From Tetragenococcus sp. (GTDB lineage: Bacteria; Bacillota; Bacilli; Lactobacillales; Enterococcaceae): DNA of 42,922 nt. Positions 34,909-42,922 of this stretch are shown in pieces (the stretch's first letter is position 1; each line of letters begins with the position of its first letter). The translations under genes and the position numbers were made by a program. The stretch lies in contig JAKDZT010000003.1 of NCBI GenBank assembly GCA_030462125.1, positions 1 through 42,922 of the forward strand, given 5' to 3'. Below the pieces are notes generated by a model. That model made no database searches. It worked only from the letters and a program-made list of their open reading frames with translations, and was not told the origin of the DNA.

Positions 34909-36246
34909 TTATAGCACACTGCGTGTTGTATTACTCAACAGATTTTCATAGCTGCGTTCAAATTTTTGCACATCGCCAGCTCCCATGAAAATAATCACAG
35001 CATCTTTATGATCTAAAAGTGGAGAAACGTTATCTTCTTGAATAACTTCGCCACCCTTGCTAATTTTAGCACCTAAGTCTTCGATTTTCACATCACCGTT
35101 TTGTTCACGGGCCGAACCAAATATATCACAGAGATAAACGTTATCCGCTAAATTAAGTGCTTCAGCAAACTCATCCATTAAAGCGATCGTGCGAGAAAAA
35201 GTATGAGGTTGAAAAACCGCAATAATTTCTTTGTCTGGATATTTTTGACGAGCGCCGTCAATCGTAGCTTTAATTTCTGCTGGATGATGCGCGTAATCGT
35301 CGACAATAACCATATCAGAAACTTTCTTTTCGCTAAAACGACGTTTGACGCCAGAAAATGATTCCATTTCTTCAGCAACTTCTTTCATGTTAAAACCTTC
35401 TAAATGAGCAATTGCGATAACACCTAAAGCGTTATTGATATTGTGTTTTCCAAAGGCAGGTAAATCAAAGTGCCCGATAAAATCATCGTGGAAATACACA
35501 TCAAAAGCAGAACCTGTTGTGGTACGCGTAATATTGACAGCTCGGATATCATCTTCTGGGTTCGTGCCATAATAATAAATAGGAACATCTGCTGTAAGTT
35601 TTCGCAAATAAGGATCATCACCAAATGCTAAAATCCCTTTTTTGACTTGCTTAGCCATTGTTTGGAAAGCCGAAAATACATCCTCGATGCTTTTGAAATA
35701 GTCTGGATGATCAAAGTCAATGTTAGTCATAATCACATAGTCAGGACTGTAAGCTAAGAAATGACGTTGATATTCACACGCTTCAAAAGCGAAAAATTCT
35801 GCATCAGGGCGTCCATGGCCCGTACCATCGCCAATTAAATAACTCGTTGGTTCAATACCACTTAGCACATGAGCCAATAAGCCAGTTGTACTCGTTTTAC
35901 CATGGGAACCAGTAACTGCAATACTAGTAAAATGACGGATTAAATGCCCAATAAAATCATGGTAACGAATGACTTTTAAACCTAATTCGCGAGCCCGAAC
36001 TAATTCTTCGTGATCATCAGAAAAAGCATTGCCGGCAATAACGATTAAGTCTTTTGTGATATTATCTGCGTTAAAAGTATAAATAGGAATATTTGCTTCT
36101 TCTAAACCTACTTGAGTAAAAAAGTATTTTTCTACATCAGAACCTTGGACCTGTTCTCCTTGTTCATGCAATATTAATGCCAAAGAACTCATTCCTGAGC
36201 CTTTAATTCCTACAAAATGGTACGTTTTATTCTCTTGATTTGTCAT
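34909..36246 (-). CDS. murC: UDP-N-acetylmuramate-L-alanine ligase
   Basis: 445 residues. Adds L-Ala to UDP-MurNAc in the cytoplasm, the first amino acid of the peptidoglycan stem. Order of domains: UMP-binding Rossmann domain ([17 protein letters not shown]), central ATP domain with P-loop [10 protein letters not shown] (near 112) and [10 protein letters not shown], and the C-terminal ligase domain ([19 protein letters not shown]). ATG with AGAGGAT upstream. A promoter (36315-36343) and a stem-loop in the leader (36274-36305) precede it. Confidence 0.96.
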   Translation of the reverse strand: MTNQENKTYHFVGIKGSGMSSLALILHEQGEQVQGSDVEKYFFTQVGLEEANIPIYTFNADNITKDLIVIAGNAFSDDHEELVRARELGLKVIRYHDFIGHLIRHFTSIAVTGSHGKTSTTGLLAHVLSGIEPTSYLIGDGTGHGRPDAEFFAFEACEYQRHFLAYSPDYVIMTNIDFDHPDYFKSIEDVFSAFQTMAKQVKKGILAFGDDPYLRKLTADVPIYYYGTNPEDDIRAVNITRTTTGSAFDVYFHDDFIGHFDLPAFGKHNINNALGVIAIAHLEGFNMKEVAEEMESFSGVKRRFSEKKVSDMVIVDDYAHHPAEIKATIDGARQKYPDKEIIAVFQPHTFSRTIALMDEFAEALNLADNVYLCDIFGSAREQNGDVKIEDLGAKISKGGEVIQEDNVSPLLDHKDAVIIFMGAGDVQKFERSYENLLSNTTRSVL

Positions 36247-36273
36247 TATCAGTTATCCTCTTTTCTCGGAAAA

Positions 36274-36305
36274 TTTGATAATAACCGATGGAGGCTATTA
36301 TCAAA
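36274..36305 (-). promoter_or_regulatory. Stem-loop in the murC leader / tex-sprT terminator
   Basis: TTTGATAATA (36274-36283) and TATTATCAAA (36296-36305); on the minus RNA the stem grows to 13 bp (one G-U) with loop TCCATC, followed by only four T. It lies past the sprT stop but also past the murC promoter, so it would be near the 5' end of the murC mRNA. Confidence 0.6.
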
Positions 36306-36314
36306 CTGAGATAC

Positions 36315-36343
36315 ATTATCTAATAAAATAACAAAAATAGCAA
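36315..36343 (-). promoter_or_regulatory. murC promoter
   Basis: On the minus strand TTGCTA (36343-36338), 17-bp spacer, GATAAT (36320-36315), just after the sprT stop codon. Confidence 0.55.
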
Positions 36344-36350
36344 AAAATTT

Positions 36351-36812
36351 TTATTGAAAGCCATTTTCAGTATAAGTACGTTCATAGAGTAGTTTACCAC
36401 CACATCTACCACAAACAAAACGCTGTGTATTTATTCTTTTTTGCCTAGTTATCGACAACTGACAACTTTGGCATTTATAAACATGAAACCTACGATTTGT
36501 TTGAATATCTGGAGCATAGCGTAAACCACCAGTCTTTGTCAATAGTTCTTTAAAATCAGCATCCTTATGTCGATAACCTTTATTTTCAATATGCAAATGA
36601 TAGTGGCACAATTCATGCTTAATGATACCAACAAAGGTTTCATGATTAAGAGTCACCATTTTAGGATTAAAATCCAAATGGTGGTCGCCTACATGATATC
36701 TTCCCCCTGTAGTACGTAAGCGATTATTGAAACGTGCTTGGTGCTTAAAAGGCTTGCCAAAAAAATTCCACGAAGTTTGTTCCACTAATCTTTGTAACTC
36801 TTCTTCGCTCAT
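36351..36812 (-). CDS. SprT-like zinc metalloprotein
   Basis: 153 residues. The HExxH motif is KHELCHYHLH (around residue 66), and the C-terminus has a zinc ribbon CQSC...CGRC. The family is named for SprT/Spartan; in Firmicutes it is small, and its substrate is unknown, though DNA-protein crosslink cleavage is known for eukaryotic Spartan. Its ATG overlaps the tex TGA (ATGA), so it is coupled to tex. This pairing (tex-sprT-like) is recurrent in LAB and Bacillus. Confidence 0.9.
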   Translation of the reverse strand: MSEEELQRLVEQTSWNFFGKPFKHQARFNNRLRTTGGRYHVGDHHLDFNPKMVTLNHETFVGIIKHELCHYHLHIENKGYRHKDADFKELLTKTGGLRYAPDIQTNRRFHVYKCQSCQLSITRQKRINTQRFVCGRCGGKLLYERTYTENGFQ

Positions 36813-38986
36813 TTTACAATCCCAGGGTCAACCATCGTTAAACTAATGCGCCCTTTTTTCAAATCCACTTGCTCAATCCAAACGGTAACAACATCACCAA
36901 CTGAAATAACATCATTAGGTTGTTTGACAAATTTTGTGCTCAATTTTGAAATATGAACCAGGCCATCTTGTTTAACGCCAATATCTACAAAAGCACCGAA
37001 ATCAATGACATTACGAACGGTTCCGGTTAGCTCCATACCGGGTTTTAAATCCTCCATTGATAAAACATCTTTTCGTAATACTGGTGCTGGCATGTTGTCC
37101 CGCATATCTCGTCCTGGTTGAATAAGAGCGCTTATTATATCTTTTAACGTTTCCTCCCCAATGTCCAATTGTTCCGTTAAACTTTGAAGGGATAAGCTTT
37201 CCAGTGTTTCTTTTGCATGTGTTGTCCCTACTTCTGCTAAATCTAACTGAGCGATTTCTAATAGCTGTTTTGTAATCGTGTAACTTTCTGGGTGAATCGC
37301 CGTATTATCCAAAATGTTTTGAGCTCCTGGAATTCGTAAAAAACCAATCGCTTGCTCATAAGCTTTAGGACCTAAACGAGACACTTTTTTTAATTGTATT
37401 CGCTTGGTAAACGCGCCGTTTTCTTGCCGATAATCGACCACATTTGAAGCTGTTGTTTTGTTCAGCCCAGCTACATGTTGCAAAAGTTGCGGACTAGCGG
37501 TATTCACGTCTACGCCTACCTGGTTGACCGCAGTTTCTACCACAAAATCTAACTGTTCATTTAACCTTTTTTGTGAAACATCATGTTGGTATTGCCCCAC
37601 ACCTACAGCTTTAGGATCAATTTTTACAAGTTCAGCTAAAGGATCTTGCAAGCGACGACCGATACTAATCGCACTGCGCTCTTCCACCTGCAGGTCAGGG
37701 AATTCTTCACGAGCTATTGTACTAGCTGAATAAACCGAAGCGCCCGCTTCATTTACCATCACATAATAGACATCGCGTGTAATAGATTGCAAATTTTTAG
37801 CAACAAATTGCTCTGATTCACGGCTGGCTGTCCCGTTACCGATCGCAATCATATCTACTTGATATTTTTCCACAAGTTGACAAAATTGCTCATCTGCGGC
37901 TTTTCGTTTTTCAACAGAGGCTGGTTTATGCGGATAAATAACTTGAATCGCTAATACTCTGCCCGTTTCATCACACACAGCTAACTTACAACCCGTACGG
38001 TAAGCAGGGTCAAATCCCAAAACTGTTTTACCTTTCAGTGGCGGTTGTAACAATAGATTTCGCAGATTTTCACCAAAAATCGCGATGGCTTGTTCATCCG
38101 CTTTTTCGGTTAATTCATTTCGAATTTCACGTTCAATTGCCGGCCCCATAAAACGTTTATAGGCATCTTGATAGGCTGCAGTCACCAAGGAAGCAGCAGG
38201 CGAATCCGAGTCTATAATTAATTGTCGATCTAAATAATGAAAGATCTTTGTTTCATCACTTTCAAGCGTTATATTCAACACGCCTTCTTTTTCCCCACGA
38301 TTACAGGCTAAAACTCGATGTGAAACCATTTTTTTAATCGGTTCAGAAAAATCATAATACATTTCATAGACGCTTTTCTCATCTTTTTCTGAATCTTTTA
38401 CCTGGCTTGTAAAACGGCCATTTTGGAAAATTTCGCGGCGAATCCAGCTGCGGAATTTAGCCGTATCGCCAAATTGTTCGGCCATAATTTCATGAGCCCC
38501 GCCAATAACGTCTTCAGCGGTCGGTACTTTGTCATTGGTATAGTTTATGGCTTCATCATAAACGTCAGCTTGTGGAAAAGTTAAAAGCCACTGACTGAAA
38601 GGAGCCAAGCCATTTTCTTTAGCAATCGTCGCTTTTGTCCGCCGTTTTTGTTTGTAAGGACGATAAAGGTCTTCTACTTGCTGCATTTTGCTAGCTTGCG
38701 TAATATTTTTCTTTAACTCTGGGGTCAATTTTTCTTGTTCATCAATCAGGCGAAGAACTTCTTCTTTACGTTTTTCCAGATTTTCTAAGTAGTGAAAACG
38801 TTCTTCAATTTCTCTGATTTGAACTTCATCTAAATCGCCCGTCATTTCTTTACGATAGCGAGCTATAAATGGAACCGTATTGCCGTCATTTAATAAAGAC
38901 AATACCGTTTGCATTTGCTTTGGACGATATTGCGTTAATTCTTGTTGTAATAAAGGGAGTAATTCTTGATTCATTTCTTGCGCCAT
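36809..38986 (-). CDS. tex: Tex family RNA-binding transcription accessory protein
   Basis: 725 residues. Regions in order: helical N-terminal part (KQMQTVLSLLNDGNTVPFIARYRKEMTGDLDEVQIREIEERF), YqgF/RuvC-like fold (VLGFDPAYRTGCKLAVCDETG), helix-hairpin-helix pair (DVNTASPQLLQHVAGLNKTTASNVVDYR and GRLGP-type LKKVSRLGPKAYEQAIGFLRI), and a C-terminal S1 domain (GMELTGTVRNVIDFGAFVDIGVKQDGLVHISKLS). It binds nucleic acids and helps transcription or RNA handling; it is important for fitness in several pathogens. ATG with AAAGGTG upstream; -10 TATACT at 39023-39018. Confidence 0.96.
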   Translation of the reverse strand: MAQEMNQELLPLLQQELTQYRPKQMQTVLSLLNDGNTVPFIARYRKEMTGDLDEVQIREIEERFHYLENLEKRKEEVLRLIDEQEKLTPELKKNITQASKMQQVEDLYRPYKQKRRTKATIAKENGLAPFSQWLLTFPQADVYDEAINYTNDKVPTAEDVIGGAHEIMAEQFGDTAKFRSWIRREIFQNGRFTSQVKDSEKDEKSVYEMYYDFSEPIKKMVSHRVLACNRGEKEGVLNITLESDETKIFHYLDRQLIIDSDSPAASLVTAAYQDAYKRFMGPAIEREIRNELTEKADEQAIAIFGENLRNLLLQPPLKGKTVLGFDPAYRTGCKLAVCDETGRVLAIQVIYPHKPASVEKRKAADEQFCQLVEKYQVDMIAIGNGTASRESEQFVAKNLQSITRDVYYVMVNEAGASVYSASTIAREEFPDLQVEERSAISIGRRLQDPLAELVKIDPKAVGVGQYQHDVSQKRLNEQLDFVVETAVNQVGVDVNTASPQLLQHVAGLNKTTASNVVDYRQENGAFTKRIQLKKVSRLGPKAYEQAIGFLRIPGAQNILDNTAIHPESYTITKQLLEIAQLDLAEVGTTHAKETLESLSLQSLTEQLDIGEETLKDIISALIQPGRDMRDNMPAPVLRKDVLSMEDLKPGMELTGTVRNVIDFGAFVDIGVKQDGLVHISKLSTKFVKQPNDVISVGDVVTVWIEQVDLKKGRISLTMVDPGIVK

Positions 38987-39017
38987 TTTGACACACCTTT
39001 CATTTTACATGCCTTTT

Positions 39018-39062
39018 AGTATAACACAAAAAAACGCGAATTTCGCTTAGGAAACCCACGCT
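39018..39062 (-). terminator. Metallophosphatase terminator overlapping the tex promoter
   Basis: The minus strand has GCGA-AAT-TCGC followed by GTTTTTTT (39030s), then TATACT at 39023-39018, the probable tex -10. The hairpin is short, so termination may be partial. Confidence 0.5.
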
Positions 39063-39067
39063 TTTAT

Positions 39068-39802
39068 TTAAAAATCAGGTTGCCAAGGTCCTGCTAAATT
39101 TTGGTATTCTATATCTTGGACGATGCCATTTTTATCAAAAATGACACCATGAACAGAACCGCCAAAAACAGCGCCACCATCAATCCCGATTTTATGATCC
39201 GAAATCCATAAGTCTGTTGTTTGCATATCTCCATACAACAAAGGCGTAATTGTATGTCCAAAGACAATAGTTTTTCCAGTGTTGTTTTTCCCTTGATGAA
39301 AAGGTTCTCTAATCCAAATAAAATCAGGTGGATTCGTTTTTCTCCAATCACTTTTTGTTAGATCGACGCCCGCATGGACAAAAATATATTGTTCCCATTC
39401 AAAATACAAAGGGCGTTCAACTAAAAATTGTACTAATTGTTTATAATACGAACGAATAGTCATAGCAATCTCTGTTGGTGAATATTCCTCACAACAACCT
39501 TTAAACAACAAGCTTTCCATTGTTTCTTTGCCACCGTTTTGCACATAAGCTTGGTACCAATCTTCTGGAGAACTCAAAAACTGTAAAAAGTACTCTTCGT
39601 GATTGCCACGTAAATATACGGCGTCGTATTTTTCCACTAATTTTTTTCCTAATAAAAAGCAGTCTTTGCTCTTTTTCCCACGATCGTTTAAATCCCCGAT
39701 CAAAACGAGTTGCTGGGATTGCGGATCAAAATTTTTTAAAAGTTTTTTAAATAACTCTAACTCACCATGGATATCGCTAATGACATAAACATAAGGTTTC
39801 AA
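39068..39802 (-). CDS. Calcineurin-like metallophosphatase (Ser/Thr phosphatase or Ap4A hydrolase type)
   Basis: 244 residues, TTG start 8 nt after AAAGGAGG. Metallophosphoesterase motifs: DIHGELELF (residues 9-17), GDLNDRG (about 36-42), RGNHEEYF (about 70) and later HAGVDL and FGHT. This set is that of the PPP family, like PrpE/ApaH-type enzymes of Firmicutes, which act on phosphoproteins or dinucleoside polyphosphates. The substrate cannot be decided. Last gene of a DUF1149-VOC-phosphatase run. Confidence 0.9.
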   Translation of the reverse strand: MKPYVYVISDIHGELELFKKLLKNFDPQSQQLVLIGDLNDRGKKSKDCFLLGKKLVEKYDAVYLRGNHEEYFLQFLSSPEDWYQAYVQNGGKETMESLLFKGCCEEYSPTEIAMTIRSYYKQLVQFLVERPLYFEWEQYIFVHAGVDLTKSDWRKTNPPDFIWIREPFHQGKNNTGKTIVFGHTITPLLYGDMQTTDLWISDHKIGIDGGAVFGGSVHGVIFDKNGIVQDIEYQNLAGPWQPDF

Positions 39803-39833
39803 AGCTGTTGCCTCCTTTTAAACACGTCCGTTT

Positions 39834-40205
39834 TTAGGCTTCTGACACAGCAAAATAATTCCCGTCTGGATCGACAAAATTAAATACCATTGTCTCTTCT
39901 AATTGAATTAATTCCCCTAGCTCTATAGGTAAAGACTGCATTTTTTTATATAAATCGGTCATATTTTCAGTAAAAAACATTACTTGTGGTGGGTTAGTTG
40001 CCACGCCAGGTGATTGCTTTTCAATAAAGTTTCGATCGTAAAGCACAAAATGCATATCTGCATCTTTATTGGGCGCAATTTCTACGACTAAAGTGCCGTC
40101 CGTTTCTTGCTGGTCTATTATTACAAAATCCAAAGACTGCCAAAAAGTTACTGCCTTTTGTACATCATCGACAAAAAGGCTAATTTGTACACTATTTGAA
40201 AACAT
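39834..40205 (-). CDS. VOC (glyoxalase/bleomycin resistance) family protein
   Basis: 123 residues (the second ATG of an ATGATG pair is nearer the ideal distance from GAGGGG; the first, 40208, is possible). Two beta-alpha-beta-beta-beta halves: QISLFVDDVQKAVTFWQSL and QVMFFTENMTDLYKKM... FNFVDPDGNYFAVSE, the last being the classic VOC closing motif. Members bind metals or small ligands; metal ligands are not clear enough here to predict an enzyme activity. 11-14 nt downstream of the DUF1149 gene. Confidence 0.85.
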   Translation of the reverse strand: MFSNSVQISLFVDDVQKAVTFWQSLDFVIIDQQETDGTLVVEIAPNKDADMHFVLYDRNFIEKQSPGVATNPPQVMFFTENMTDLYKKMQSLPIELGELIQLEETMVFNFVDPDGNYFAVSEA

Positions 40206-40219
40206 CATTTTCCCCTCTT

Positions 40220-40603
40220 CTACTCTTGACGTTCAAAATCTAAATTAACGCCTGGTTTATCAGTAATAATCTCGGTTACTTCATAGGTCAATCGTTGCAA
40301 AATATCAAATAAAGGTTCCATCAACTCATCAATTTCTGCTTTGGTCAAATCTTCCTGTTTTTGAATTTCTCTGTTAACAATATGATTAATTTGTCCCATT
40401 GCGCCTCGAATAATAAATTGCGAAAAAACGATCTCAAAACGCAAACGCGTTCCGATGATACTATTTTCTTTAGGATAATTTTCATTAGGCGCTTTTAGCG
40501 GTGTGAAACCAATATGTATTCTTGTTTCAAGCCCTTCTTCTTCTTTTTTTCGCTGATCAAAATGATAAGCTTCTATCAGCGGTTGTTGTCTTTTAATTTC
40601 CAA
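40220..40603 (-). CDS. DUF1149 family protein
   Basis: 127 residues if started at TTG 40603 (MEIKRQQPLIEAYHFD), which has GAGGTGG 5 nt upstream; homologues I recall begin at the same place, so the 12 extra codons to 40639 are not coding. Mixed alpha/beta sequence, conserved AYHFDxRKKEEEG, FEIVFSQFIIRGAMGQINHIV and PLFDILQRLTYEVTEI. The family is restricted to Lactobacillales. It shows partial SecB-like character in general fold predictions as I recall, but its function is not established. Own promoter at 40630-40657. Confidence 0.85.
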   Translation of the reverse strand: MEIKRQQPLIEAYHFDQRKKEEEGLETRIHIGFTPLKAPNENYPKENSIIGTRLRFEIVFSQFIIRGAMGQINHIVNREIQKQEDLTKAEIDELMEPLFDILQRLTYEVTEIITDKPGVNLDFERQE

Positions 40604-40629
40604 ATAAGCCACCTCTCTTCTTAAAAATA

Positions 40630-40657
40630 AGTATAGCATAAATTATAATGCAAACAA
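40630..40657 (-). promoter_or_regulatory. DUF1149 operon promoter
   Basis: TTGTTT (40657-40652), 16-bp spacer, extended -10 TGC-TATACT (hexamer 40635-40630). The -35 touches the end of the protease-gene terminator. Confidence 0.6.
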
Positions 40658-40705
40658 AAACACAGAGGAAACAAATGCTTGTAAGTGTTTATCCCTCTGT
40701 GTTTT
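40657..40705 (-). terminator. Terminator of the rsmD-coaD-protease operon
   Basis: 12-bp perfect stem AAAACACAGAGG (40657-40668) / CCTCTGTGTTTT (40694-40705), with a smaller inner stem; the minus strand continues TTGTTTGC. Confidence 0.85.
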
Positions 40706-40712
40706 AATTTAT

Positions 40713-42789
<2,077 letters not shown>

Positions 42790-42885
42790 AATCGTACTTC
42801 CTTTCGTTTCTTACAAAGTTAAATAGGTTCTATTTTTTTAGTTTAATCGCTCAAATTTGCTCATAGAACAGAAGTTTCCAATTTA

Positions 42886-42913
42886 TTTGTCCTATATTTC
42901 AATATAGGACAAA
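42886..42913. repeat. Perfect palindrome with 13-bp arms
   Basis: Arms TTTGTCCTATATT (42886-42898) and AATATAGGACAAA (42901-42913) with a 2-base centre, upstream of rsmD and 10 bases from the window end. It has no T tract. Operator, mobile-element end or part of a structure outside the window are all possible. Confidence 0.6.
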
Positions 42914-42922
42914 AGTATTTAT

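Overview
The window is a low-G+C (by eye about 36-38%) Firmicutes chromosome segment from a lactic acid bacterium. Gene content and order (tig / clpX-ysxC, polA-mutM-coaE, nrdR-dnaB-dnaI-trmK-nif3-pepT, rsmD-coaD-ylbL-type protease, tex-sprT, DUF1149) fit Enterococcaceae. The acidic flavour of many proteins makes a Tetragenococcus-like organism my best guess, but that is inference from remembered gene content, not a database match. It is core chromosome: I see no integrase, transposase, CRISPR array, toxin-antitoxin pair, rRNA or tRNA, and about 40 genes are packed tightly, mostly on the minus strand.

Layout. 1-6260 (minus): ysxC and clpX, separated by a clpX terminator; tig with its own promoter; then an sppA-RDD-TPR operon. 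6258-8510: a divergent promoter region and glmS, whose leader contains a glmS ribozyme with the cleavage site at 6475/6476. 8511-10430: a decayed old-yellow-enzyme fragment, an Ohr/OsmC peroxidase, and a divergent tyrosine phosphatase with a 62-residue membrane protein. 10429-15495: thrC plus a cytosine-deaminase-like amidohydrolase; queG (cobalamin-dependent epoxyqueuosine reductase) converging on an ECF S component that resembles cobalamin transporters and lies downstream of a nucleoside deoxyribosyltransferase. 15680-19362 (plus): lepA, an orphan YolD-like gene behind two LexA-like boxes, and an AI-2E family permease. 19457-24580 (minus): clpB under a CtsR-type operator, an MprF-flippase-like membrane protein, and pepT. 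24593-30870 (minus): a nif3-trmK-dnaI-dnaB-nrdR cluster (replication initiation, NTP supply control, tRNA methylation) and coaE-mutM-polA. 30885-42789 (minus): polA, a MaoC-like/BI-1-like pair, murC, tex-sprT, a metallophosphatase, a VOC protein, DUF1149, and rsmD-coaD-protease.

How the parts connect. Proteostasis genes (tig, clpX, clpB, sppA, the PDZ-Lon protease, a SprT-like protein) are numerous. Several operons are translationally coupled by ATGA or one-base overlaps (mutM/coaE, trmK/nif3, dnaB/dnaI, tex/sprT, coaD/protease, rsmD/coaD). Starts were chosen by Shine-Dalgarno spacing and family N-termini, and about nine genes appear to start with TTG. The most informative non-coding signals are the glmS ribozyme, the CtsR box on the clpB -35, paired LexA boxes before the YolD gene, a terminator built from the last codons of queG and of the convergent S-component gene, a stem-loop in the murC leader, an inverted repeat bracketing the tig -35, and a perfect 13-bp-arm palindrome at the right edge. 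I did not find a convincing wholly new biological system; the items below are the places most worth checking.
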